Source of the DNA: Pelorhabdus rhamnosifermentans
Lineage (GTDB): Bacteria; Bacillota; Negativicutes; UMGS1260
Assembly (NCBI RefSeq): GCF_018835585.1
Contig: NZ_JAHGVE010000007.1
Location: forward strand, 124,001 to 188,000
DNA: 64,000 bases
Reading direction: 5' to 3'
Part shown: positions 1-8,376 of the stretch, one piece after another
How the letters are laid out: the number at the start of each line of letters is the position of its first letter
How positions within the stretch are numbered: the first letter of the stretch is position 1
Program-made: the position numbers and the translations under genes
The notes under the pieces: model-generated
Told to the model about the DNA's origin: nothing
What the model saw: the letters and a program-made list of their open reading frames with translations, nothing else
Databases searched by the model: none

Positions 1-207
1 TATCGGGACGATCAGGACGTTCATGCGGGTGCGAGCGGATGTGCCAGTTCTGCTGCTGTTTTTTGTGGACTGCTCTATAAAGAATTGTGTAAAAAAAATT
101 TGAACAAAATATTATTTATTGGCACAGGATGTTTACACAGTACGACATCTTATCAACAAAATGAAACCATTCCTTGCATTGCTCATGCTGCGGCAATCGA
201 GGTGTAA
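1..207 (+). CDS. spoVAD: SpoVAD, C-terminal part (stage V sporulation protein AD)
   Basis: Reading frame 1 is open from the window edge to TAA at 205-207 and gives the last 68 residues of a protein whose start lies outside the window. The stretch with GCASSA and later FIGTGCLHSTTSYQQ has the thiolase/KAS-like fold signature of SpoVAD, the spore inner-membrane-associated protein that binds dipicolinic acid and is needed for its uptake into the forespore. The next gene is spoVAE, 16 bases downstream, which is the order known from spoVA operons. The identification rests on the short tail plus context. Confidence 0.85.
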   Translation, partial: YRDDQDVHAGASGCASSAAVFCGLLYKELCKKNLNKILFIGTGCLHSTTSYQQNETIPCIAHAAAIEV

Positions 208-223
208 GAAGGGCGGATGTTTT

Positions 224-577
224 ATGCAGGGTTATATTGTGGCATTTATTATTGGCGGCATGATTTGTGTTATCGGTCAGCTGCTTATGGATCTGACTAA
301 ACTGACATCAGCCCATATTTTAGTGCTATTTGTCAGCTTGGGGGCAGTGTTAAGTGGAATCGGACTTTATCAACCCCTCGTTGATCTGGCTGGTGCTGGC
401 GCAACTATTCCTCTGCCAGGCTTTGGCCATGCTCTGGTTGTCGGTGTTATTCAGGATGTGGATAAAAGTGGACTTTTAGGGCTATTTACAGGCGCTTTTC
501 GTTCGGCTGCTGCCGGGCTGATGTCAGCTATTTTGTTTGGTTTTATTTTTTCCGTCATTTTTAATCCTAAGGGGTAA
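224..577 (+). CDS. spoVAE: SpoVAE (SpoVAEB-type membrane protein)
   Basis: This is a 117-residue, very hydrophobic protein with about four membrane spans. It starts MQGYIVAFIIGG and contains the glycine-rich LPGFGHALVVG segment typical of SpoVAC/SpoVAEB. These proteins form the channel for Ca-dipicolinate uptake during sporulation and release in germination. I chose the ATG at 224 because an AAGAAGGGCGG ribosome site precedes it and the length fits the family; the frame is open upstream, but only by overlapping spoVAD. It is cotranscribed with spoVAD and followed after 5 bases by a second small membrane-protein gene. Confidence 0.92.
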   Translation: MQGYIVAFIIGGMICVIGQLLMDLTKLTSAHILVLFVSLGAVLSGIGLYQPLVDLAGAGATIPLPGFGHALVVGVIQDVDKSGLLGLFTGAFRSAAAGLMSAILFGFIFSVIFNPKG

Positions 578-582
578 GCGTA

Positions 583-975
583 ATGATTGTAATCGATGCA
601 ATTGGCCTGTTTGTAACGATCTGTTTTATTGGTTTGCGCTATCCTCATTATGTATTGATTGCCTGTCTGATTAATCAGTTTGGACAGATCGTGGCGACTT
701 TATTTTTGCATCTGCATATTGAAGGTATTCTAGCTTCTGGTGTTTTTACTAATATGCAAGTGACAGGGGCTACGGCAACACGCATTTTTTTGCTTGCTTT
801 AAGCGGCACCTTTTTAAACTATGCTGTCGGAGCAGCTGTCACAGGTTTTGAATTTGAGCCTACCGCTCATTTAATAAAGCCTTTTGCCAGGCTTCGTTCC
901 CCTTTCGCTGTGATTAATCTGCGATTTGCAGTTGTCATGCTGTGCGTGCAAATTTTTCATTATATCAGTCAGTAG
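583..975 (+). CDS. Unrecognised small membrane protein inside the spoVA operon
   Basis: This 130-residue protein has three or four predicted membrane spans (about residues 5-18, 22-45, 65-88 and 108-127) and a conserved-looking central GATATRIF segment. I do not recognise the family. It starts at ATG 583, 5 bases after spoVAE, with AAGGGG as ribosome site, so it is surely translated with the spoVA genes. In Bacillus spoVAEB is followed directly by spoVAEA; here this gene and the next one are inserted between them. A role in the spore inner membrane is an inference from position only. Confidence 0.75.
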   Translation: MIVIDAIGLFVTICFIGLRYPHYVLIACLINQFGQIVATLFLHLHIEGILASGVFTNMQVTGATATRIFLLALSGTFLNYAVGAAVTGFEFEPTAHLIKPFARLRSPFAVINLRFAVVMLCVQIFHYISQ

Positions 976-987
976 GGAGGTTTTTAT

Positions 988-1476
988 GTGACAAAAAGAA
1001 TGGGAAGACATTTAGGGGAGAACTCAGATACTGATAGTGGCGTTGCTGGAAACGGCAGCAGTGATCAAGATGTTTTACTGCAATTAAAAAATATGGCCCA
1101 GGAAATATTAAATTTGCAGGCAACGGTTGCCGTTCGCCAAAAGCAGGAGGAGTCTAAGAAAAATCAGAATGATGAAAGTCAAGAGCAGCCGCCCAATGTT
1201 AAGCTACAAATGACTGAGTCGAGTAGCAGCAACTTGTCGAATACATCGACTAAGGAGGGACGTCTACTCAGGCGTTCTTCGGCAAAGCTTTCACAAACAC
1301 AGCCACTACAAAGCATGGAACAAAAGGTTCAGCAGCTATCAGAGCTACGCTATGAGTTGTCCAATGAATTAGAAGTGAGTCTTAAAAATTTGCAAAAAGT
1401 CATGAAAAAAAGTCAGGATATTGTGAGTGAAATGAATGAATTGTTAAAACAGCAAGACAGTGGCAAGCAAACTTGA
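988..1476 (+). CDS. Hydrophilic coiled-coil protein inside the spoVA operon
   Basis: This is a 162-residue, charged, Gln/Ser-rich protein without membrane spans or signal peptide. The central part (about 50-105) is low complexity and looks disordered. Residues about 28-50 and 110-155 carry heptad-like Leu/Met spacing consistent with coiled coils. Start GTG 988 follows GGGAGG by 7 bases; ATG 1000 is the alternative. It is packed between the small membrane gene and spoVAEA, so an assembly or adaptor role in SpoVA is possible but unproven. I recognise no family. Confidence 0.7.
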   Translation: MTKRMGRHLGENSDTDSGVAGNGSSDQDVLLQLKNMAQEILNLQATVAVRQKQEESKKNQNDESQEQPPNVKLQMTESSSSNLSNTSTKEGRLLRRSSAKLSQTQPLQSMEQKVQQLSELRYELSNELEVSLKNLQKVMKKSQDIVSEMNELLKQQDSGKQT

Positions 1477-1487
1477 GGTGAAAAAAG

Positions 1488-2096
1488 GTGTTAGGAAAAA
1501 TCCGCGTCATTTTGATTACAGACGGAGATAAAATTGCCAGACATGTTGTAGAAGATATTTCAAGATCCCTTGGACTCCGTTGTATTTCCGCATCAGGGGG
1601 GAATCCTACGCCAATTAGCGGTGCAAAGATTGTAAAATTGCTCAAAGAAGTTCCCCGTGATCCCGTTCTTGTCATGTTTGATGACAGAGGTGATCCTGAA
1701 CAGGGGAATGGAGAGAGAGCCATAGAGTATGTGGCGTCTCATCCTGATATTGAAGTGCTTGGTGCTGTAGCTGTAGCTTCTAATACAACAGGTGGTATAG
1801 GTATTCCTGCGGATGTTTGTATTAGCGGAAAAGGGGAATTTGTTTATGATGCTGCAGTGGATAAAAAAGGCGACGTTGCTTCTGACACATTAGGTAAGCC
1901 CATTATTCACGGCGATACGGTGGATATTTTAAATGATGTAGTTGTGCCTGTTGTTGTGGGAGTGGGGGATGTCGGAAAAATGCATTACGCCGATGATCGT
2001 GACCGTGGGGCACCCATTACAAAGAAAGCCATTGAAGAGATTCTGAAACGGAGTGGTATTGATGTTAAACCGGAAAATAGACAAAGGAATCGATGA
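1488..2096 (+). CDS. spoVAEA: SpoVAEA (stage V sporulation protein AE, soluble subunit)
   Basis: This 202-residue soluble protein begins with a Rossmann-like strand, RVILITDGDKIARHVVEDI, which is the hallmark of SpoVAEA. It also contains the VLVMFDDRGD and ADVCISGKGEFV segments of that family. In Bacillus it is a hydrophilic product of the spoVA operon exposed on the outer face of the spore inner membrane. Start GTG 1488 has GAGGTG upstream. The 3' end overlaps the start of spoVAF by 35 bases, so the two are translationally coupled. Confidence 0.9.
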   Translation: MLGKIRVILITDGDKIARHVVEDISRSLGLRCISASGGNPTPISGAKIVKLLKEVPRDPVLVMFDDRGDPEQGNGERAIEYVASHPDIEVLGAVAVASNTTGGIGIPADVCISGKGEFVYDAAVDKKGDVASDTLGKPIIHGDTVDILNDVVVPVVVGVGDVGKMHYADDRDRGAPITKKAIEEILKRSGIDVKPENRQRNR

Positions 2097-3588
2097 AAAT
2101 ATTCATTATGTGAAAGACTTATTAGGTGTCGGTGAATGTTATGATGTTATTTTCCGGGAATATCATGTTGGCCGTAAGCGAGCAGCATCTTTTTCGATAA
2201 ATGGTATGACAAATGATGTGTTGCTTACCAATGTATTTCAGGACATGTTAGCACTCAATCCGGAAGATCTTTCAGTCAATACGATGCAAAAAGTTTTTTA
2301 TTCGCGGGCGACTCATTCACAGGTTACATTAGTGGATAATATGGACGATGTCGTTACGAGTATATTATCGGGTCAACTAGCGTTTTTTATTGATGGTGAA
2401 GCGAAGGTTATTGTTTTTGATGCTCGGGCTTATCCTGCCCGCATGCCAGCTGAGTCGAATATTGAAAAGGTGACACGTGGATCCAAAGATTCTTTTGTCG
2501 AAACGCTTCCCTTTAATACGGCACTCATCCGGCGGAGACTGCGGGACCCTATGCTTCGTTTTACTATTGTGAAGGTTGGCAAACGGTCGAAGTGCGATAT
2601 TGCTGTAGCCTATATTAAAGATATTACTAATCCAGACTTAGTCGATTCCGTAAAAGAACGGTTGGATAAGATTGTTATTGATGGGATACCTATGGCAGAA
2701 AAAGCTATTGAAGAATTTATTATGGGTGGCAGCAAGTGGAATATATTACCAAAAGTTCGGTATACTGAACGTCCGGATGTGGCTGCCGTACATTTGCTTG
2801 AGGGGCATGTCTGCCTTGTTGTGGATACTTCACCAAACATTATGATTCTGCCTACAACCTTGTGGCATCATTTGCAGCATGTAGAAGAGTATCATCAGAA
2901 TGTTATTATTGGTTCTTATTTGCGGCTAGTCAGAATGCTGGGGGTGGCGCTGTCGCTACTGCTACCGCCACTTTGGCTGTCCCTTGTTTTGCAGCGGCAT
3001 TTGCTTCCTGAGTATTTGGCTTTTTTAGGCCCGCGTGATCCAGGTATTATTCCACTCGGATTACAATTAATTTTAGCTGAATTTGGTATTGAATTGGTTC
3101 GTATGGCAACGGTTCACGTGCCTTCAGCTCAATCTACAGCTCTTGGTTTTATTGGCGCTTTTATGCTTGGCGATTTTGCTACCAAGGTGGGTTTGTTTGG
3201 TAATGAAATTATTTTTTATACAGCGGTTGCAGCTGTGGGAGCTTTTGCAACACCGAGTATGGAGCTTGCCATGGCTATGCGATTGCTACGTCTCATGCTT
3301 ATCATAGCAGTTATGTTCTTTAGGCTGCCTGGTCTCATTGGTGGTATGATCGTAATTTGTATTTTGCTCATACGGACTCGCTCGTTTGGTATTCCTTATA
3401 TGTGGCCTTTATGGCCAGTCGATTTAGCAGCGCTAAAGACGGTATTTTTTAGGCTGCCTATTCCGCAAAAATTACTTCGACCCGCTGTACTAAAACCACA
3501 AATGGAGAATCATACAGAATCATCCAAGAAGGCGGGGCAAGAACAAGACGCTGGAAAACCAAAAGAAGATAGCTCACATGATTCGTAG
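2062..3588 (+). CDS. spoVAF: SpoVAF (GerA-family A-subunit-like protein)
   Basis: This is a 508-residue protein of the GerA/SpoVAF family. A hydrophilic N-terminal half (to about residue 285) is followed by five or six membrane spans between about 290 and 450 and a short polar C-terminal tail. The segments DGEAKVIVFDARAYPARMPAES and ETLPFNTALIRRRLRDP are typical of the family. SpoVAF is a spore inner-membrane protein that resembles the A subunit of nutrient germinant receptors. I chose ATG 2062 over GTG 2053 because it sits about 6 bases after CGGAGTGG and gives the usual MLNRKIDKG-type start. It is the last gene of the operon and a hairpin terminator follows. Confidence 0.93.
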   Translation: MLNRKIDKGIDENIHYVKDLLGVGECYDVIFREYHVGRKRAASFSINGMTNDVLLTNVFQDMLALNPEDLSVNTMQKVFYSRATHSQVTLVDNMDDVVTSILSGQLAFFIDGEAKVIVFDARAYPARMPAESNIEKVTRGSKDSFVETLPFNTALIRRRLRDPMLRFTIVKVGKRSKCDIAVAYIKDITNPDLVDSVKERLDKIVIDGIPMAEKAIEEFIMGGSKWNILPKVRYTERPDVAAVHLLEGHVCLVVDTSPNIMILPTTLWHHLQHVEEYHQNVIIGSYLRLVRMLGVALSLLLPPLWLSLVLQRHLLPEYLAFLGPRDPGIIPLGLQLILAEFGIELVRMATVHVPSAQSTALGFIGAFMLGDFATKVGLFGNEIIFYTAVAAVGAFATPSMELAMAMRLLRLMLIIAVMFFRLPGLIGGMIVICILLIRTRSFGIPYMWPLWPVDLAALKTVFFRLPIPQKLLRPAVLKPQMENHTESSKKAGQEQDAGKPKEDSSHDS

Positions 3589-3598
3589 TAGAACAAAG

Positions 3599-3625
3599 CC
3601 AGAGACAAGTGGAGTCTCTGGTTTT
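3599..3625 (+). terminator. Intrinsic terminator after spoVAF
   Basis: CCAGAGAC (3599-3606) pairs with GTCTCTGG (3614-3621) and is followed by TTTT. It lies between the convergent ends of spoVAF and the minus-strand lipoprotein gene and may serve both. Confidence 0.8.
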
Positions 3626-3632
3626 GCGTCCA

Positions 3633-4385
3633 TCATTGCTGCTTGTTCTTATAAAATTCACGAATGGCGCCTAGGCTTTCATTCAAAATTTTCAGTTGCC
3701 CCTCACTGGCTCCTTGATTTTCACTTGTTACAGCATCTCTTAAAGATTTGATTGTCCCATGAGCTTTGGTAATTTCACTGAGTATGCCGATTTGTTCCAT
3801 GGAAGGTTTGGCTTGTTCCCATGTTCCTTCGAGTTCTTTGACTTTTGCGGCAGCCTTAGACCAGTCTTTATCATGTACGTAATAACTGACATTGCGGGCT
3901 GCATTCCCGACAAGTAAAATATCGGTGAGAGGAGAAAGCTTGTACGATTTTGCTATGTCACTGACGCCTACTAAAAATTGATTTAATGCTTCGTATGCGC
4001 CAGGCAGTTTTTGCTTTTCTACAGCATCAGCCAATTTCTGGATGGCTTCATTTGCTTCTTTTAGGCCTTTTTTATCGCCTACTTGTAGTTTCGATTCTTC
4101 CCAGGTCTGGCGAAGAGATTGCAATTGATTGGCGGCTTGCTCCCAGTTTTTGTTGCGCAGGCTTTCAAAAATGGTACCTGACAATGTTTCAAGATCGTAG
4201 AGTTTAGCAGGTGGTCGATCAAATTGCTGAAAAAAAGGCGGATTGCTTTTTGCTTCCTCGCCAGATCCGGTTGGACCAATTTCTGGTTTAAGTTGGGGTT
4301 GAAAGAGAGTACAGCCGAGCGGGGAAATCATCATTCCGAGTGCAAGTAAGACAGCAGCAGTTTGCCGCCAAGGTGACATGACCAT
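3633..4385 (-). CDS. Helical-repeat lipoprotein, function unknown
   Basis: This is a 250-residue exported lipoprotein. The signal peptide is followed by the lipobox SPLGC, with the Cys at residue 25. After a linker come three tandem helical units with a recurring pattern of Asn/Asp-Lys-x-Trp, Ala-Ala and a later Trp: NKNWEQAANQLQSLRQTW, then a similar unit, then DKDWSKAAAKVKELEGTW. The units resemble DUF4363-type helical repeats, but I am not certain of the assignment. Start 4385 is preceded by AGGGAAG at a good distance. The gene is monocistronic between spoVAF (convergent) and the phospholipase gene. Confidence 0.75.
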   Translation of the reverse strand: MVMSPWRQTAAVLLALGMMISPLGCTLFQPQLKPEIGPTGSGEEAKSNPPFFQQFDRPPAKLYDLETLSGTIFESLRNKNWEQAANQLQSLRQTWEESKLQVGDKKGLKEANEAIQKLADAVEKQKLPGAYEALNQFLVGVSDIAKSYKLSPLTDILLVGNAARNVSYYVHDKDWSKAAAKVKELEGTWEQAKPSMEQIGILSEITKAHGTIKSLRDAVTSENQGASEGQLKILNESLGAIREFYKNKQQ

Positions 4386-4458
4386 CTAAATCGCTTCCCT
4401 TCTGTAGTTTGCGGATACTATTAGGCTGTTCTCATTGGGACGAACTTATTCCGCAAAA

Positions 4459-4487
4459 ACAACAGCTTTCTTAGCGAAAGCTGTTGT
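4459..4487 (-). terminator. Intrinsic terminator after the phospholipase gene
   Basis: A perfect 12-bp stem, ACAACAGCTTTC (4459-4470) with GAAAGCTGTTGT (4476-4487), has a 5-base loop. On the minus strand it is followed by a T run, which fits termination of the phospholipase C gene that ends at 4500. Confidence 0.8.
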
Positions 4488-4499
4488 CTTAAGCAACTT

Positions 4500-5189
4500 T
4501 TAAAAAAGCTGCTTGTTCGTAAACCAGTGTAATAAGCCTGCTGTGCTGTACTCGGCGAGGGGAAGGAGAAGACGTGTTGTTTCATGGTAATTTGTTAGAT
4601 TTTTTTTGTTGACAAGGTGGATACATTCTGCCGATACAAGGGCATTGGAAAAAAATAGTTGAAAAGGTTTTTTAAAGTGTTTTTCTAGCGAGTCAGGCAT
4701 GATAAAATAATTCATAAAATTTTGTTCAACCCAATTTTCATATTCCTTATGTCCGTTAAATAGCCATCCTGTACTATGATGAGGAACGCACATATCCTGT
4801 AATAAATGAGCGGCTGCACCAAGGTAAAAGATGGCATCCTCTATATTTCCCATTTTGTTTTTTTCTGTTGCCTTGTTTATATAATGAATAAAATCACAGG
4901 CGGCACTGGCAAAGCCGTAAATGCCTTTTTTTGTTGCGGGATTAAAAAAGTGGCTAATATTTTTATAACCGGAGTCAGCCCAAGAAACACCAGCTTGAAG
5001 ACTGCGAAGATGAGGTGAAATGAAGCTTACCTCTTGATGATAGCCAAGCTGTGCGAGCATATTTAGAGCGGTTTCGTTAATAAACCAATGAGTCGGACAG
5101 AGCACTTTAGTAGATAAGGGACGAGCACATAGGAAGAGTATTTTTGCTCCATAGGCAAGTGGCGATTGTCGTTGTAAAGGTTTTATCAT
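4500..5189 (-). CDS. Zinc-dependent phospholipase C family protein
   Basis: This 229-residue protein has the conserved pattern of bacterial zinc phospholipase C (alpha-toxin/B. cereus PLC family). THWFINETAL carries the N-terminal metal His, SWADSGYKN the Asp, and HFFNP, LGAAAHLLQDMCVPHHS and GHKEYENWV the remaining ligand His and Asp/Glu residues. The enzymes hydrolyse phosphatidylcholine-type lipids. The first 35 residues are moderately hydrophobic but show no clear Sec signal peptide, and the mature N-terminal Trp ligand of secreted family members is not evident. It may therefore be intracellular or membrane-associated. It is monocistronic and ends in a terminator. Confidence 0.85.
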   Translation of the reverse strand: MIKPLQRQSPLAYGAKILFLCARPLSTKVLCPTHWFINETALNMLAQLGYHQEVSFISPHLRSLQAGVSWADSGYKNISHFFNPATKKGIYGFASAACDFIHYINKATEKNKMGNIEDAIFYLGAAAHLLQDMCVPHHSTGWLFNGHKEYENWVEQNFMNYFIMPDSLEKHFKKPFQLFFSNALVSAECIHLVNKKNLTNYHETTRLLLPLAEYSTAGLLHWFTNKQLF

Positions 5190-5424
5190 GACGGGTAGAT
5201 CCCTCCTCGTAGGGCCATGCGCAATGCTTTATTCCCGTGCTGTTTCTTACATTATAAGACAAAATTTTGGGCCTTGTGAAAAATTCAGTTTAATAATTTG
5301 TTAAGAAATGACGCAGACTTCATGACAATATCATCAGAATTCTGGCGAAGTTGTTCCTGTTATGGAACTTCTGTGCTAAAATAGATGAGTAATCCATTTC
5401 TTTATTGCTTAAGGAGGACAATTT

Positions 5425-6045
5425 GTGTTTGGTTTTGATAGTGACATGATTTTTCGTATTCCGGCTTTACTTATTGCGCTGACAATTCATGAATATGCCC
5501 ATGCGCGTGTGGCTGTAGCATTTGGTGATCCCACACCACGAATTTTGGGAAGGTTAACATTGAATCCGCTAGCTCATCTTGATCCACTGGGACTTATTAT
5601 GCTGTGGATTTTTCGATTTGGCTGGGCCAAGCCTGTTCCAGTAAATCCGAATAATTTTACGAATCATAAAAACGGCATGATTGGTGTGTCACTTGCGGGA
5701 CCTTTTGCCAATATCTTGGTGGCATTTACTGTTGCGATACTTTTTGCCGTATTGGTGAAGCTCGATTTACTCAACAATTTTACTGCTAAAATTCTTTCTT
5801 TTACTTATATGTATAATGTTGTTTTTGCAATTTTCAATTTGATACCATTGCCACCACTAGATGGATCCAAGGTGCTCATGGCTGTACTGCCTGGCCGTCA
5901 ATCCGATTGGTTGGAACGTATTGAGCCTTATGCACCCTTTATTTTGATGGGTCTTATTTATATTGGCGCTATTGGTGTAATTATTAATCCGCTTGAACGG
6001 GGCTTGTCCTTTATTATTCAGGGAATAGTCTCGATTCTTATCTAA
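5425..6045 (+). CDS. Site-2-protease-like M50 membrane metallopeptidase
   Basis: This 206-residue integral membrane protein carries the zinc motif HEYAH at about residues 23-27 (in LTIHEYAHARVA) and the second ligand motif NLIPLPPLDGSKVL near residue 145. Both are typical of the short YwhC-like M50B peptidases. Family members cut substrates within the membrane; the substrate here is unknown. Start GTG 5425 has AAGGAGG at 5411-5417. trpS follows after 16 bases, so the two may be cotranscribed. Confidence 0.9.
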   Translation: MFGFDSDMIFRIPALLIALTIHEYAHARVAVAFGDPTPRILGRLTLNPLAHLDPLGLIMLWIFRFGWAKPVPVNPNNFTNHKNGMIGVSLAGPFANILVAFTVAILFAVLVKLDLLNNFTAKILSFTYMYNVVFAIFNLIPLPPLDGSKVLMAVLPGRQSDWLERIEPYAPFILMGLIYIGAIGVIINPLERGLSFIIQGIVSILI

Positions 6046-6061
6046 CTTGGGAGGTTTTACA

Positions 6062-7051
6062 ATGAGCAAAGGCCGTATTTTTAGCGGTATGCAGCCATCA
6101 GGCAAATTTCATCTTGGCAATTATTTAGGAGCATTAGAGAATTGGATCAAATTACAGCAAGAATATGAATGTTTTTTTAGCATCGTAGACTTACATGCAT
6201 TGACTTCTTCTTATGAAGATACGAGTAAGTTGCCAGAAAACATTTATAATATGGCGTTAGACTGGTTAAGCGCCGGTTTGGACCCCGAAAAAAATGTTGT
6301 TTTCATTCAATCCCATGTGAAGGAGCATGCAGAGCTACATTTACTACTCTCCATGATGACCCCTCTTTCCTGGCTTGAGCGCGTTCCTATTTATAAGGAT
6401 AAAATTCAGCAGGTAAGTCTGCAAGGTAAAGACCTGAATACTTATGGCTTCTTGGGTTATCCTGAGCTTATGACAGCAGACATTATTCTTTATAAGGCCG
6501 ATACCGTTCCTGTGGGAGAGGATCAACTTCCCCATTTAGAGCTTAGTCGTGAGATTGTTCGGAGGTTTAATTATCTCTATCGTCCTATTTTCCCAGAGCC
6601 TGAGGCCAGTCTCACGAAGGCGTCTATTTTGCCTGGTATTGATGGTAGAAAAATGAGTAAATCCTATGGCAATGATATTAGCTTTTCTGCTACACCTGAT
6701 GAAATTCGGTCTAGAGTCAAGTTAATGGTAACGGATCCTCAGCGCGTGAAACGGACGGACCCCGGACATCCTGAAGTATGTACAGCCTATAAATTTCATC
6801 AGTTTTTCTCGAAAAGTGAGTTGTCGGAAATTGAACAGAAGTGTCGTCAGGCTGAAATCGGTTGCGTTGACTGTAAAAAAAGGTTAGCCGAAAATCTTGT
6901 GACAGCTTTGTCTGAGGTTCATGCACGGCGGCAAACATTTGAAAGTTCACCGCAAAAAGTCAGAGACATTCTTGCCTTTGGTGCAGAACGAGCGAGAAAG
7001 GTTGCATCTGCAACAATGGAAGAAGTTCGCGATGCCATGCATTTGAGCTGA
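6062..7051 (+). CDS. trpS: Tryptophanyl-tRNA synthetase
   Basis: This is a 329-residue class I aminoacyl-tRNA synthetase that charges tRNA-Trp. It opens with GRIFSGMQPSGKFHLGNYLG, where HLGN is the HIGH-type motif, and has KMSKS in GIDGRKMSKSYGNDI near residue 190. The length is normal. Start ATG 6062 is preceded by TTGGGAGG. No T-box leader is seen: the gap to the upstream M50 gene is only 16 bases, so any Trp-dependent control would have to act further upstream. scpA starts 4 bases after the stop. Confidence 0.97.
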   Translation: MSKGRIFSGMQPSGKFHLGNYLGALENWIKLQQEYECFFSIVDLHALTSSYEDTSKLPENIYNMALDWLSAGLDPEKNVVFIQSHVKEHAELHLLLSMMTPLSWLERVPIYKDKIQQVSLQGKDLNTYGFLGYPELMTADIILYKADTVPVGEDQLPHLELSREIVRRFNYLYRPIFPEPEASLTKASILPGIDGRKMSKSYGNDISFSATPDEIRSRVKLMVTDPQRVKRTDPGHPEVCTAYKFHQFFSKSELSEIEQKCRQAEIGCVDCKKRLAENLVTALSEVHARRQTFESSPQKVRDILAFGAERARKVASATMEEVRDAMHLS

Positions 7052-7055
7052 GCCG

Positions 7056-7760
7056 ATGAGTTATAAGGTCAGATTGGAAGTTTTCGAAGGTCCACTGGCG
7101 CTTTTAATGCACTTAATCGAAAAAAACCAGATTGATATTTACGATATCCCCATTGCCGATATTACGCAGCAATATTTAACTTATATTGAGGCCTGGAATG
7201 AATTTAATATGGATATAGCCAGTGAGTTTCTCCTCATGGCTGCGACGCTGCTACAAATAAAATCGCGCATGTTGCTTCCAAAGCCGCCGCGGATTGAGGA
7301 AAATGAAGAAGAGGAAGACCCGAGGCTTGAACTTGTGAATCGACTGATTGAATATCGCCGATTTAAACAAATCACTGCTGTTTTGCAAGAAATGAGTCAA
7401 GTGCGTGAACTTTTTCATACCCGTGATCCGCAGGAATTTCCTGTTCGCTATCCATTGCTGAAAGGCCTTAACGCCGATCAATTGATACAAGCTTTTTTAG
7501 CTGTATGGGAAAGTAAGGTAGATAAGTTTACTCTGGTCAATCGCGATGAAGTCGATGTGAAAGATAAGATTCTTGATATTGTTCATCTATTGGCGCATAA
7601 TCAGGGAAAAATTGAATTTACGTCAACTTTTATTCGGTCTGGCAGTAAGCAGGAAGTTGTGGCGGCTTTCTTAGCCATTCTGGAGCTACTTCGTTTAAAA
7701 CGGCTTGTTATTGAGCAACAGGAGCCTTTTGGGCCAATATATCTCATGGCAAAGGAGTAA
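7056..7760 (+). CDS. scpA: Segregation and condensation protein A
   Basis: This 234-residue kleisin bridges the SMC heads. The N-terminal YKVRLEVFEGPLALLMHLIE is diagnostic, and FLLMAATLLQIKSRMLLP follows. The C-terminal winged-helix part is at about 170-232. ScpA acts with ScpB and Smc in chromosome condensation and segregation. The gene sits 4 bases after trpS and 4 bases before scpB, so it is in one operon with them. Confidence 0.97.
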   Translation: MSYKVRLEVFEGPLALLMHLIEKNQIDIYDIPIADITQQYLTYIEAWNEFNMDIASEFLLMAATLLQIKSRMLLPKPPRIEENEEEEDPRLELVNRLIEYRRFKQITAVLQEMSQVRELFHTRDPQEFPVRYPLLKGLNADQLIQAFLAVWESKVDKFTLVNRDEVDVKDKILDIVHLLAHNQGKIEFTSTFIRSGSKQEVVAAFLAILELLRLKRLVIEQQEPFGPIYLMAKE

Positions 7761-7764
7761 GAAC

Positions 7765-8292
7765 GTGTTCTATGATCATCTGAAGGGACCCCTTGAGGCA
7801 CTCTTATTTGCTAGTGGTGATCCTGTTCCGGCGAATAAGCTTGCTGAAATTCTTTGTGTTGATGAAGAAAATATTTTGCAATTGATTACACAAATGCGCG
7901 CTGCCATGGAACCTGTTCAGAGAGGGTTGACCATTGTTGAAGTGGCTGGCGGCTATCAGTTGTGTACGAAAGCTCAGTTTTCAGATGTTATTGACCAACT
8001 GGGCTGTGTTCAAGATGCAAAGCTTACTACGGCGGCGATGGAAACACTATCCATTATTGCTTTTCGCCAACCTGTAACTCGCCAGGAAATTGAACAGATC
8101 CGTGGTGTAAATGTCGATAAAATTGTCAATCAGCTTGTTGAACGTCGACTAGTGAAGGAAATGGGACGGAAGGAAACAGCAGGAAGACCGATCTTATATG
8201 GGACGACAGAAGAATTTTTACAGTGTTTTGGTTTAAATACCATCCAGGATCTACCAGACGTTTCTCAATTTGTCATAGAGTCACAGACTTAA
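7765..8292 (+). CDS. scpB: Segregation and condensation protein B
   Basis: This 175-residue double winged-helix protein dimerises and binds ScpA in the Smc complex. Typical segments are GPLEALLFASGDPV at the start and LSIIAFRQPVTRQEIEQIRGV in the second winged helix. I set the start at GTG 7765, 7 bases after AAAGGAG at the end of scpA; the frame is open further upstream only inside scpA. A strong terminator follows, closing the trpS-scpA-scpB unit. Confidence 0.95.
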   Translation: MFYDHLKGPLEALLFASGDPVPANKLAEILCVDEENILQLITQMRAAMEPVQRGLTIVEVAGGYQLCTKAQFSDVIDQLGCVQDAKLTTAAMETLSIIAFRQPVTRQEIEQIRGVNVDKIVNQLVERRLVKEMGRKETAGRPILYGTTEEFLQCFGLNTIQDLPDVSQFVIESQT

Positions 8293-8294
8293 AA

Positions 8295-8324
8295 AGCAGC
8301 ATGCCTTTTGGCATGCTGCTTTTG
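8295..8324 (+). terminator. Intrinsic terminator after scpB
   Basis: AGCAGCATGCC (8295-8305) pairs with GGCATGCTGCT (8310-8320) around a TTTT loop, followed by TTT. Confidence 0.9.
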
Positions 8325-8376
8325 TATAATTAGACATATTTTGGATATACTAGGCAATAAGTAGCGAGGTGTTGGC

